From Leuconostoc miyukkimchii (lineage in GTDB: Bacteria > Bacillota > Bacilli > Lactobacillales > Lactobacillaceae), in NCBI RefSeq assembly GCF_019656055.1, contig NZ_BPKY01000005.1, positions 62,001 to 126,000 of the forward strand: 64,000 nt of DNA, in the 5' to 3' direction. Below, one piece after another: positions 16,519 to 24,623 of this stretch (position 1 is the stretch's first letter; each line of letters begins with the position of its first letter). The translations under genes were made by a program, and so were the position numbers. The notes below the pieces were generated by a model. The model did no database searches. It had not been told where the DNA came from and worked only from the letters and a program-made list of their open reading frames with translations.

Positions 16519-17247
16519 ATGTCAGAAGCTATTTATGTGACCGTTCAAGCGGATATCAAACAAAAAATTTACCAAGGTAAATTTCCAAACTTAAAACTAC
16601 CAGATGAGCGATCACTTGCAGAGCAATATAGCGTGTCGCGGTCGTCAATTAAGCGTGCACTAAACGTTCTAGTGCAACAAGGCGTTATTTTTAAAAAACG
16701 CGGAAGCGGAACTTTCGTCAATCCTTTATATCTAAAAAATAATGCTATCTTTCAACATGAAGGCTCGAATTTAGGTGTTTCAGATTCTTTTCGTGTTGAT
16801 GGTCAAGCGCCAAGCATTGAATTGTTGGATTTCCAAGTCGTTCCGGCTACACCTGAACAGCAGCAAGCATTATTCTTAAATGATGGTGACTTTGTCTATG
16901 AAATTAAACGTTTACGACGTTTAGCAGGCGTGCCCTTTATGATTGAGCGTGGGTACGTACCAATTACTGTTTTGCCAGGATTAAATAAAGAAATTGTTTC
17001 GGGATCAGTATATGAGTACGTAGAAAATACTAAAAAACGTACTGTGACGAAATCGTTTATGACAATTATGGCAGAACCGTCAAATAAAGAGGACCAAAAA
17101 TTGTTAGAATTAAAGCCTAACGAACCAGTTGGCATTATGGAAGGCATTTTCTTTATGGATGATGGGACACCATTAGAATTTTCTACTATGCGGTTGCATT
17201 ATAAATATTTGAGATATAATGCATTTGTCAGTTTGGATACTGAATAA
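16519..17247 (+). CDS. GntR/HutC family transcriptional regulator
   Basis: A 242-aa ligand-responsive repressor. The winged helix is at residues 10-75 (LPDERSLAEQYSVSRSSIKRAL then KKRGSGTFV), and a UTRA effector domain covers about 90-235 (EIKRLRRLAGVPFMIERGYVP, MEGIFFMDDGTPLEFSTM). The extended -10 TATAAT ends at 16509, so transcription should begin at or within two or three bases of the ATG at 16519: a leaderless mRNA. Related AACCAA/TTGGTT motifs lie in its own promoter and upstream of phosphoketolase, the next gene. It may therefore regulate itself, ybaK and phosphoketolase; the effector is unknown, with a sugar phosphate plausible. Confidence 0.88.
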   Translation: MSEAIYVTVQADIKQKIYQGKFPNLKLPDERSLAEQYSVSRSSIKRALNVLVQQGVIFKKRGSGTFVNPLYLKNNAIFQHEGSNLGVSDSFRVDGQAPSIELLDFQVVPATPEQQQALFLNDGDFVYEIKRLRRLAGVPFMIERGYVPITVLPGLNKEIVSGSVYEYVENTKKRTVTKSFMTIMAEPSNKEDQKLLELKPNEPVGIMEGIFFMDDGTPLEFSTMRLHYKYLRYNAFVSLDTE

Positions 17248-17278
17248 AAAAGAAGCTGTGAATGGGGCTTCTTTTTTT
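17246..17278 (+). terminator. Terminator after gntR
   Basis: AGAAGC (17251-17256) pairs with GCTTCT (17267-17272), extended by five A:T pairs, with a run of seven T. Confidence 0.8.
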
Positions 17279-17354
17279 GATAAATCAAAAATTATATACT
17301 GCTATTCATCTTTATGAAAACAGCAATGGTAAATTGTAGATATAACTTTTATAA

Positions 17355-17370
17355 ATTGGTTCGTACCAAT
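17355..17370. promoter_or_regulatory. Palindromic candidate operator upstream of phosphoketolase
   Basis: ATTGGT (17355-17360) and ACCAAT (17365-17370) form a perfect dyad with a 4-nt centre. Further AACCAA copies follow near 17384 and 17407. The same TTGG...CCAA pattern is in the gntR/ybaK promoter, so this is a candidate site for the adjacent GntR protein. Confidence 0.5.
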
Positions 17371-17426
17371 AGCAACTGTGAGCCAACCAAAAATTAAATA
17401 AAAATCAACCAATCAAATCTATTCTC

Positions 17427-17455
17427 TTGAACAAAACGTGATAATCAGTTATACT
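17427..17455 (+). promoter_or_regulatory. Promoter of phosphoketolase
   Basis: TTGAAC (17427-17432) and TATACT (17450-17455) are separated by 17 bases. The leader of about 63 nt contains a GAGAA/TTCTC hairpin and AAGGAG 10 bases before the ATG. Confidence 0.7.
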
Positions 17456-17524
17456 TGAAGAGTAAATAACGGAGAAAAGTTCGCGGTTTACGATTCTCTT
17501 AAAAAATAAGGAGTAATAAATCTC

Positions 17525-19978
17525 ATGGTAGATTTTAATTCAAAAGAGTACTTGGGACTCGTTGATAAGTGGTGGCGTGCAACCAACTATTTGTCAGCAG
17601 GGATGATCTTCTTGAAGAGCAACCCATTGTTCTCAGTTACTAACACACCTATCGAGGCTGAAGACGTCAAAGTTAAGCCTATCGGTCACTGGGGAACAAT
17701 CTCAGGTCAAACATTCTTGTATGCTCATGCAAACCGTTTGATCAACAAGTATGACTTGAACTTGTTCTATATTGGTGGTCCTGGACACGGTGGCCAAGTA
17801 ATGGTTACTAATGCCTACTTGGATGGTGAATATACGGAAGATTACCCAGAAATCACACAAGATTTGGAAGGTATGAGCCGTTTGTTCAAGCGTTTCTCTT
17901 TCCCTGGTGGAATTGGATCGCACATGACAGCTCAAACACCTGGTTCATTGCATGAAGGTGGCGAGTTAGGTTACTCATTATCTCACGCTTTTGGTGCAGT
18001 TTTGGATAACCCAGACCAAATTGCTTTTGCAGTTGTAGGTGATGGCGAAGCCGAAACAGGTCCATCAATGACATCATGGCACTCAACAAAGTTCTTGAAT
18101 CCTAAGAACGATGGTGCTGTATTGCCTATCTTAGATTTGAATGGATTTAAGATTTCAAACCCTACACTTTTCTCACGTATGTCTAATGAAGAAATCACTA
18201 AGTTCTTTGAAGGTTTGGGATACTCACCACGTTTCATTGAAAATGATGATATTCATGACTATACTGCATACCATGAATTAGCTGCGACAGTACTTGATCA
18301 AGCGATTGAAGACATTCAAGGTATTCAAAAGGATGCGCGTGAAAATGGCAAGTATGCAGATGGTGTAATTCCTGCATGGCCTGTTATTATTGCACGTTTG
18401 CCAAAGGGTTGGGGTGGTCCAACACACGATGCAAAGGGCAACCCAATTGAAAATTCATTCCGTGCACACCAAGTGCCATTGCCTTTGGAACAAAATGATT
18501 TGTCAACATTGGATCAATTTGAAGAATGGATGAATTCATATAAGCCTGAAGAATTGTTCAATGTGGACGGTTCTTTGAAAGATGAATTGAAAGCTATTGC
18601 ACCTAAGGGCGACAAGCGTATGTCAGCTAATCCAATTGCTAATGGCGGTCGCGCACGCGGTGCCAAGGCGGAAGATTTGACATTACCAGATTGGCGTCAA
18701 TTCACTAACGATATCACTAACGAAAACCGTGGGCATGAGTTTGAAACAGTAACTCAAAACATGGATATGACAACACTTTCAAATTACTTGGAAGAAGTTG
18801 CTAAGTTGAACCCAACATCATTCCGTGTATTCGGTCCTGATGAAACAATGTCAAACCGTTTGTGGAGTCTATTTAACTCAACTAACCGTCAATGGATGGA
18901 AGAAGTTAAGGAACCAAATGATCAATATGTAGGACCAGAAGGTCGTATTATTGATTCGCAATTGTCAGAACATCAAGCTGAAGGTTGGTTAGAAGGTTAT
19001 ACATTAACTGGTCGTGTTGGAATCTTTGCATCATACGAATCATTCTTGCGTGTTGTTGACACAATGATCACACAACACTTCAAGTGGTTGCGTCACGCAT
19101 CAGAACAATCATGGCGTAATGATTACCCATCATTGAACTTGATTGCAACGTCAACTGCGTTCCAACAAGATCATAATGGTTATACTCACCAAGATCCAGG
19201 TCTGTTAACACACTTGGCTGAAAAGAAGTCTAACTTCATTCGTGAATATTTGCCAGCAGATGGTAACTCATTGTTAGCAGTTCAAGCTCGTGCGTTCTCA
19301 GAACGTCATAAGGTTAACTTGATTATTGCTTCAAAGCAACCACGTCAACAATGGTTCACTACCGAAGAAGCTGATGTGTTGGCTAACGAAGGTTTGAAGA
19401 TTATTGATTGGGCTTCAACAGCACCTTCTGGCGATGTTGATATTACGTTTGCATCTGCTGGTACAGAACCAACTATTGAAACTTTGGCTGCTTTGTGGTT
19501 AATTAACCAAGCTTTCCCTGAAGTTAAGTTCCGTTATGTTAACGTTGTTGAATTACTACGTTTGCAAAAGAAGTCTGAACCTAACATGAATGATGAACGT
19601 GAATTATCAGCTGAAGAATTCAACAAGTACTTCCAAGCTGATAAGCCAGTTATCTTTGGTTTCCATGCTTATGAAAACTTGGTTGAATCATTCTTCTTCG
19701 AACGCAAGTTTAAGGGTGATGTATATATTCACGGATACCGTGAAGATGGTGATATCACAACTACTTATGACATGCGTGTATATTCAAAGCTAGATCGTTT
19801 CCACCAAGCTAAGGAAGCTGCAGAAGTTTTGTCAGCTAAGGGTACAATTGATCAAGCTGCTGCTGATACATTTATCGCTAAGATGGATGAAACTTTGGCA
19901 AAGCACTTTGAAGTTACTCGTAATGAAGGTCGTGATATCGAAGAATTCACTGACTGGAATTGGTCACCACTTAAGTAA
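17525..19978 (+). CDS. xpkA: Xylulose-5-phosphate/fructose-6-phosphate phosphoketolase
   Basis: A thiamine-diphosphate enzyme that splits xylulose-5-phosphate (and often fructose-6-phosphate) with phosphate to acetyl phosphate plus glyceraldehyde-3-phosphate or erythrose-4-phosphate. It is the key step of heterolactic fermentation. The 817-aa length is typical. Visible signatures are [16 protein letters not shown] near residue 51, [10 protein letters not shown] near 81, SFPGGIGSH near 120 and the cofactor motif GDGEAETGP near 172. [10 protein letters not shown] lies in the middle domain and [18 protein letters not shown] near 545. It strongly prefers AAG, TTG and CGT codons, as expected for a highly expressed gene. 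It has its own promoter and terminator. A copy of its last 77 bp lies at 27024-27100. Confidence 0.97.
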   Translation: MVDFNSKEYLGLVDKWWRATNYLSAGMIFLKSNPLFSVTNTPIEAEDVKVKPIGHWGTISGQTFLYAHANRLINKYDLNLFYIGGPGHGGQVMVTNAYLDGEYTEDYPEITQDLEGMSRLFKRFSFPGGIGSHMTAQTPGSLHEGGELGYSLSHAFGAVLDNPDQIAFAVVGDGEAETGPSMTSWHSTKFLNPKNDGAVLPILDLNGFKISNPTLFSRMSNEEITKFFEGLGYSPRFIENDDIHDYTAYHELAATVLDQAIEDIQGIQKDARENGKYADGVIPAWPVIIARLPKGWGGPTHDAKGNPIENSFRAHQVPLPLEQNDLSTLDQFEEWMNSYKPEELFNVDGSLKDELKAIAPKGDKRMSANPIANGGRARGAKAEDLTLPDWRQFTNDITNENRGHEFETVTQNMDMTTLSNYLEEVAKLNPTSFRVFGPDETMSNRLWSLFNSTNRQWMEEVKEPNDQYVGPEGRIIDSQLSEHQAEGWLEGYTLTGRVGIFASYESFLRVVDTMITQHFKWLRHASEQSWRNDYPSLNLIATSTAFQQDHNGYTHQDPGLLTHLAEKKSNFIREYLPADGNSLLAVQARAFSERHKVNLIIASKQPRQQWFTTEEADVLANEGLKIIDWASTAPSGDVDITFASAGTEPTIETLAALWLINQAFPEVKFRYVNVVELLRLQKKSEPNMNDERELSAEEFNKYFQADKPVIFGFHAYENLVESFFFERKFKGDVYIHGYREDGDITTTYDMRVYSKLDRFHQAKEAAEVLSAKGTIDQAAADTFIAKMDETLAKHFEVTRNEGRDIEEFTDWNWSPLK

Positions 19979-19995
19979 TTTTAAATTATTTTATC

Positions 19996-20030
19996 AAAAC
20001 CAACTATTATTTTTAATAGTTGGTTTTTTT
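19996..20030 (+). terminator. Terminator of phosphoketolase
   Basis: A 14-bp perfect stem (19996-20009 with 20014-20027) with a TTTT loop runs into T. Confidence 0.92.
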
Positions 20031-20160
20031 ATGGTTAAATTGAATATAAACTAAACAGAACCATGTCGAAGTATAACACAGTTTATTTAATGAGCTCTTT
20101 TTATCTTTTTGGTTTGCAACGCAAAATGTAAGCGCAATATGTCTGATGCATGATGAATAA

Positions 20161-20198
20161 TAAAAACCCTCAATTAGTTAGCTAATTGGGGGTTTTTA
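20161..20198 (-). terminator. Strong terminator of the orphan minus-strand transcript
   Basis: A 17-pair stem with one G:U pair has a 4-nt loop, and A and T runs flank it on both sides. It lies 130 bases beyond the phosphoketolase terminator, so its obvious client is the minus-strand transcript starting near 20354. It could also back up phosphoketolase on the plus strand. Confidence 0.75.
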
Positions 20199-20269
20199 TA
20201 ATTCACCATATCAGCTGCTCATAGTCAAGATGACAATAAGCAGCACAAACATCAGCTCATTGTCATTAG

Positions 20270-20329
20270 TTAATAATGACGATGACACTGAGAAGGAATT
20301 GTGTAGTTGTTGATGTTGGTCTTATCCAT
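20270..20329 (-). CDS. Possible 19-aa leader peptide
   Basis: On the minus strand CGGAG lies 8 bases before ATG at 20329, opening MDKTNINNYTIPSQCHRHY and stopping at 20270. It has its own promoter (20361-20389) and a terminator (20161-20198). Its last codons overlap a 7-bp hairpin (20262-20280). That hairpin shares an arm with a second hairpin of 11 pairs (20230-20240 with 20256-20266), so the two are mutually exclusive, as in translational attenuators. No gene follows on this strand, so the role is unknown. Confidence 0.45.
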   Translation of the reverse strand: MDKTNINNYTIPSQCHRHY

Positions 20330-20360
20330 AGTGTTTTCTCCGACGTTTTATTTAACTTAA

Positions 20361-20389
20361 ATTAAATCATATAAAAAACATAATGTCAA
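20361..20389 (-). promoter_or_regulatory. Promoter of the orphan leader-like transcript
   Basis: On the minus strand TTGACA (20384-20389) and TTTAAT (20361-20366) are separated by 17 bases. It lies just beyond the end of the ABC ATPase gene. Confidence 0.6.
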
Positions 20390-20404
20390 TCTCATCTTTA
20401 AACT

Positions 20405-21196
20405 TCATAAATTAGCTGGATACACCGCGAAACGATTATTGGTTACAGGCAATATTATGATGGGTTTGGGATAAAACTTAGAAAGTACGTTTTCTGTTAA
20501 TATTTTATCACGCGTTCCTTGTGCAAAAATCTCACCTTTCTTAAGCAACATAATGTTTTTAAAGGTGGGTAAAATTTCCTCGGTGTAGTGGGAGACAAAT
20601 AGTAAGATTGGATGATTAGGTAATTGAGCGAGCTTATTAATTTGTTTCAACAATAGTTCGCGGGAGAATAAATCTAAACCGTTACACGGTTCGTCGAGTA
20701 TAAGCAATTCCGGTTTTCCTAACAGAGCTCTGGCAATCAGCACCAACTGTCGTTGGCCTTGGGATAGAATACGATAGGGTCTATTGATTAATTCATCTCC
20801 GCCTAATTGCTTTAATAGTGCAATGGCTTCGTTCAAGTCGTTTTTTTCAAAGTCATTACGAATACCAATAGTACCAAATTTTCCACTCAACACGATATAT
20901 TGTGCCAGATGATGTTCTGGAAATTGGGATTGTACGGTAGTAGAAATAAAACCAATGCGTTTTTTTAATGCTAAAACATTTGTCTTCCCAAAAGTTTCAC
21001 CGAGAACTTCTATGCTTCCGGTTGTTGCCCAATGATTGCCATAAAGTAATGATAGTAGTGTGGTTTTTCCAGCGCCGTTGAGCCCCATCAACACCCAATT
21101 TTCACCCTTATGTAGAGACCAATTAATATTTTTTAATATCATTTTGTCTCGTTCAAACGAAACATTTTTCATCGATAATACAGCGTTATTTGTCAT
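20405..21196 (-). CDS. ABC transporter ATP-binding protein next to the ilv cluster
   Basis: A 263-aa single ABC ATPase with Walker A GLNGAGKTTLLS near residue 38, signature LSQGQRQL near 144, Walker B LLILDEPCNGLD near 165 and switch His in FVSHYTEE. No permease gene is adjacent. A similar lone ABC ATPase gene sits inside the leucine/isoleucine/valine cluster of Lactococcus lactis, so its place beside ilvB fits a known but unexplained association. AAGGAGAA lies 7-8 bases before the ATG. It is divergent from ilvB across a 317-bp AT-rich region that may hold shared control. Substrate and partner are unknown. Confidence 0.82.
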   Translation of the reverse strand: MTNNAVLSMKNVSFERDKMILKNINWSLHKGENWVLMGLNGAGKTTLLSLLYGNHWATTGSIEVLGETFGKTNVLALKKRIGFISTTVQSQFPEHHLAQYIVLSGKFGTIGIRNDFEKNDLNEAIALLKQLGGDELINRPYRILSQGQRQLVLIARALLGKPELLILDEPCNGLDLFSRELLLKQINKLAQLPNHPILLFVSHYTEEILPTFKNIMLLKKGEIFAQGTRDKILTENVLSKFYPKPIIILPVTNNRFAVYPANL

Positions 21197-21406
21197 GCAC
21201 TGTTCTCCTTTACATTAAAAACAAATGAAAATATAAATTCAGAATAACATTTTTATAATTAGTTAGTTGCTGCAATTATTAAAAATATTCCATTTTTATA
21301 TAGTCTTAAATATTCCGAATTTATATATTTATTTTAAAAAGACTGTTATAACAAGGGATAATGAGTTTTGATTTCATTTTTTTTTATGGTTTTTCCTTTT
21401 TCAACG

Positions 21407-21435
21407 TTGACAGCACTAATTCGATTTGTCACAAT
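21407..21435 (+). promoter_or_regulatory. Promoter of ilvB-ilvN-ilvC
   Basis: TTGACA (21407-21412) and CACAAT (21430-21435) are separated by 17 bases; the leader is about 72 nt. The rest of 21197-21513 is very AT rich. I see no T-box and no convincing CodY site in it. Confidence 0.55.
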
Positions 21436-21513
21436 ATATTTGTTGCTTTGTTAATCAAAATCTAATTTTATTAATTTTCAAAGTGGCTGATAAATTTAAG
21501 AAGGGAGTGAACT

Positions 21514-23226
21514 ATGAAAAATGTAGTATTAACCGAAGGTAAAAATGGTGCACATATACTACTAGATTCTTTAGAGCAAGAAGGTGTTGATAGTCTCTTT
21601 GGATACCCTGGTGGAGCTGTTATACCACTATATGATGCACTATATGAATCATCGCACATCAAGCATATACTTGTTCGACATGAGCAAGCAGCTGCTCATG
21701 CCGCCGAAGGCTATGCTAAGGCTACAGGAAAACCAGGTGTTGTTTTAGTCACATCTGGTCCGGGAGCGACAAATACCGTCACTGGTATAGCAGATGCATT
21801 TTGTGATTCTGTACCGCTTGTTGTGATATCTGGTCAAGTAGGATCGGCCGCTATTGGTTCAGATGCTTTTCAAGAGTTAGACATTTTATCAATTACAAGT
21901 TCAATAACTAAGATGAGTTATCAAGTTAGAACAGTTGGCGAATTGCCATTAATTGTTGCAGAAGCATTTAAGGTGGCTGTTTCTGGTCGTCCGGGCCCAG
22001 TGTTAATTGATCTGCCGAAAAGCGTGATGTTAGCAAAGAGCACTGAAGAAAGTCAAGCAGATGTATGGCTACGTCAAATTGATACTCAAAAACCTGATGT
22101 TGATGCTGTTCAAATTCATCAATTAGTAGTAGCTTTGGCTAAGGCTCATCAGCCACTTATTATTACTGGGGCAGGGGTTTTGAAATCAAATGCACAAGAC
22201 CCACTACGCACACTTATTCAGCATTATCACATACCGACTGTTTCAACATTATTAGGACTCGGAGCAGTTGAATCAAAAAATCCACTATTCTTGGGGATGG
22301 TAGGTATGCATGGATCCATTGCAGCTAATCACGCTGTTGACCAGGCCGATTTTATTTTAAATATTGGTTCAAGATTTGATGACCGTGTTGTTACGAATGT
22401 TGATGATTTTGCAAAACATGCAACCATCGCACATATTGATATTGATGAAACGGAATTAGGGAAAGTGGTATCAACCGCTTACGCTATACATGCTAGTGCT
22501 GACGATGCGTTAAATGTAATTTTGACGGAAATTAAAAATACAAAAATGACAGATACGTCAAAATGGCAAGAAAATATTCGTCAAGCGAAAAGCGATTCAA
22601 TGTTTCAATATCAGAAGTCTGAAACAACGATTATGCCACAAGCAGTGATTCAGTCGGTTGGTAAAATTACTAAAGGTGAGGCGATTGTGGTCACAGATGT
22701 TGGTCAACATCAAATGTGGGTAGCACAGTATTATCCATTCCAGAATAATTATCAAATGTTGACTTCCGGGGGTTTAGGGACAATGGGATATGGCATCCCG
22801 GCAGCGATTGGAGCGAAGTGTGCAAGACGAAATCAAGAGGTTGTACTTTTTGTCGGTGACGGTGGTTTTCAAATGACGTCAGAGGAACTAGTAATTTTAA
22901 ACGACAATGACTTGAATATTAAAATCATACTGTTAAACAATCGTTCATTAGGAATGGTGAGACAATGGCAAACGCTATTTTACAATGGTCGTTTATCTAG
23001 TACAGTTTTCGAATCACAACCACAATTTGATCAGTTAGCACAGGCTTACGGTATTAATTATGTTCGAATTGAGGAACCTGAGCAAATGTTTGAAGATTTG
23101 CAATTGGCTTTTCAATCAGAAAAGTCAGTGCTAATTGAAATAATTATTCCTGATGATGTGAAAGTTTTGCCAATGGTTAATGCGGGGGCACCTTATCGTG
23201 ACATGATTACTGAGGAGGACATTTAA
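21514..23226 (+). CDS. ilvB: Acetolactate synthase large subunit
   Basis: A ThDP- and FAD-dependent enzyme that joins two pyruvates to 2-acetolactate, or pyruvate and 2-oxobutanoate to acetohydroxybutyrate. The 570-aa length fits. Visible features are the catalytic Glu region FGYPGGAVIPLYDAL near residue 29, RHEQAAAHAAEGYA near 50, GPGATN near 81 and the FAD-side SRFDDRVT near 287. The ThDP motif is VGDGGFQMTSEEL near 447, then LNNRSLGMVRQWQ. The next gene encodes the regulatory subunit, so this is the anabolic IlvB rather than catabolic AlsS. AAGGGAG precedes the ATG. Confidence 0.93.
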   Translation: MKNVVLTEGKNGAHILLDSLEQEGVDSLFGYPGGAVIPLYDALYESSHIKHILVRHEQAAAHAAEGYAKATGKPGVVLVTSGPGATNTVTGIADAFCDSVPLVVISGQVGSAAIGSDAFQELDILSITSSITKMSYQVRTVGELPLIVAEAFKVAVSGRPGPVLIDLPKSVMLAKSTEESQADVWLRQIDTQKPDVDAVQIHQLVVALAKAHQPLIITGAGVLKSNAQDPLRTLIQHYHIPTVSTLLGLGAVESKNPLFLGMVGMHGSIAANHAVDQADFILNIGSRFDDRVVTNVDDFAKHATIAHIDIDETELGKVVSTAYAIHASADDALNVILTEIKNTKMTDTSKWQENIRQAKSDSMFQYQKSETTIMPQAVIQSVGKITKGEAIVVTDVGQHQMWVAQYYPFQNNYQMLTSGGLGTMGYGIPAAIGAKCARRNQEVVLFVGDGGFQMTSEELVILNDNDLNIKIILLNNRSLGMVRQWQTLFYNGRLSSTVFESQPQFDQLAQAYGINYVRIEEPEQMFEDLQLAFQSEKSVLIEIIIPDDVKVLPMVNAGAPYRDMITEEDI

Positions 23227-23471
23227 TGGATAAAACATTTATAACGCGTGTGTACAATCGGCCTGGATTATTAGTGAGATTTGCGAGTGTGTTGACACGG
23301 TTAAATTTGAACATTAAATCATTAATGGTGAGACCAGATGAAGATCAAAAGATTTCGACAATTTCATTTATCTTTGAATCTCAAGATGACAAACAAACAG
23401 CAACCGTACGCCGCAACCTATTGAAGCAATTAGATGTATTAATGGTAAATGATGGCTTTTACCATCATTAA
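23226..23471 (+). CDS. ilvN: Acetolactate synthase small (regulatory) subunit, short form
   Basis: Activates the large subunit and usually gives valine feedback. At 81 aa it holds a single ACT domain (residues 4-75, ITRVYNRPGLLVRFASVLTR) and lacks the C-terminal half found in the usual 158-170-aa subunits. It resembles the short IlvM-type form. Valine inhibition may therefore be weak, which is inference. GAGGAGG lies 6-7 bases before the ATG, inside the end of ilvB, and the start overlaps the ilvB stop. The subunits are thus translationally coupled. Confidence 0.88.
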   Translation: MDKTFITRVYNRPGLLVRFASVLTRLNLNIKSLMVRPDEDQKISTISFIFESQDDKQTATVRRNLLKQLDVLMVNDGFYHH

Positions 23472-23507
23472 TTAGAAAATGAATTTAAAATCACGGAGGA
23501 TTTTATT

Positions 23508-24551
23508 ATGACCACAAAAATGTTTTATGACAAAGATATTGATACAACAGCATTGGAAAATAAAAAAATTGCGGTTATTGGCTATGGTGCACAAGGACAT
23601 GCTCAAGCGAATAATCTACGCGACTCGGGATTTGATGTTATCTTGGGATTGCGCGCGGGGAAATCTTTTGATAGCGCTAAAAAAGATGGCTTCGAAGTTT
23701 ATTCAGCTGCTGAAGCAACGGCACAAGCGGATGTTGTTATGATGGAAACCCCTGACGAATTGCAAGCGACAGTTTGGGAGAAAGAAGTTGAGCCTCACCT
23801 TAAGGCAGGTTCTTACCTTGGATTCTCTCATGGATTCAACATTGTTTATGGCTTGATTAAGCCAAATACTGATATTAATGTCATGATCATTGCGCCAAAG
23901 GGTCCAGGAAATATTGAACGTCGCCAATTCGTTGAAGGGGGTGGGATTCCTTCTTTGTATGGTGTTCATCAAGATCCTACGGGTGATACAGCTGAAGTAG
24001 CCAAGGCTTATGCGAAAGGTATTGGTTCAGGTCGCGCAGGTATCTTGGAAACGACTTTTGAAGAAGAAACAACGGAAGATTTGTTTGGTGAACAAGCTGT
24101 ACTTTGTGGTGGATTGACACAATTGATTGAGGCAGCATTCAACACGTTGGTGGAAGCAGGTTATTCACCTGAACTGGCTTATTTTGAAACGTCTCATGAA
24201 ATGAAGATGATTGTTGATTTGATCTTTGAGGGTGGTTTCGAGAAAATGAGACATGATTGCTCAAATACTTGTGAATATGGTGAAATGTTGAATGGACCAC
24301 GCATCATCACTGAAGAATCAAAACAAGGGATGCGAGATGTTTTGAAGGATATTCAAGATGGTACTTATGCTAAAAAGTGGGTGGCAGAATACAATTCTGG
24401 TTTGCAAAATTTGGAAAAGATGCGCACAGAGTATAAGAGCAGTTTGTATGAACAAACGGGTAAGAAGGTTCGTGCTATGATGCCATGGATTTCAGATGCA
24501 GATAAGTACTCAACAGCAGCAGATACTGAGCAATTTTCAGCGGCTAAGTAA
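23508..24551 (+). CDS. ilvC: Ketol-acid reductoisomerase (NADP+)
   Basis: Converts acetolactate or acetohydroxybutyrate to the dihydroxy acids, the second common step of valine and isoleucine synthesis. The 347-aa class I enzyme has the Rossmann motif GYGAQGHAQANNLRDSG near residue 25. The metal and substrate domain carries FEEETTEDLFGEQAVLCGG near 185 and FETSHEMKMIVDL near 225. ACGGAGG precedes the ATG, 37 bases after ilvN. An imperfect terminator hairpin follows, so ilvA expression may be partly uncoupled. Confidence 0.95.
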   Translation: MTTKMFYDKDIDTTALENKKIAVIGYGAQGHAQANNLRDSGFDVILGLRAGKSFDSAKKDGFEVYSAAEATAQADVVMMETPDELQATVWEKEVEPHLKAGSYLGFSHGFNIVYGLIKPNTDINVMIIAPKGPGNIERRQFVEGGGIPSLYGVHQDPTGDTAEVAKAYAKGIGSGRAGILETTFEEETTEDLFGEQAVLCGGLTQLIEAAFNTLVEAGYSPELAYFETSHEMKMIVDLIFEGGFEKMRHDCSNTCEYGEMLNGPRIITEESKQGMRDVLKDIQDGTYAKKWVAEYNSGLQNLEKMRTEYKSSLYEQTGKKVRAMMPWISDADKYSTAADTEQFSAAK

Positions 24552-24560
24552 CAAAATAAG

Positions 24561-24584
24561 AAGCATTACTAAAACGTAGTGCTT
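24561..24584 (+). terminator. Weak intercistronic terminator between ilvC and ilvA
   Basis: A 9-pair stem with one G:U (24561-24569 with 24576-24584) is followed by only a short T run, so readthrough to ilvA is likely. Confidence 0.5.
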
Positions 24585-24623
24585 TTCGTACATAAAGTTA
24601 ATGAAGAATTGGAGATGGAATAT

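Noticed and set aside
21234-21323. Possible CodY boxes upstream of ilvB (21234-21248 and 21309-21323)
   Set aside because: They match the 15-base consensus at only 9 or 10 positions in very AT-rich DNA, which is expected by chance.
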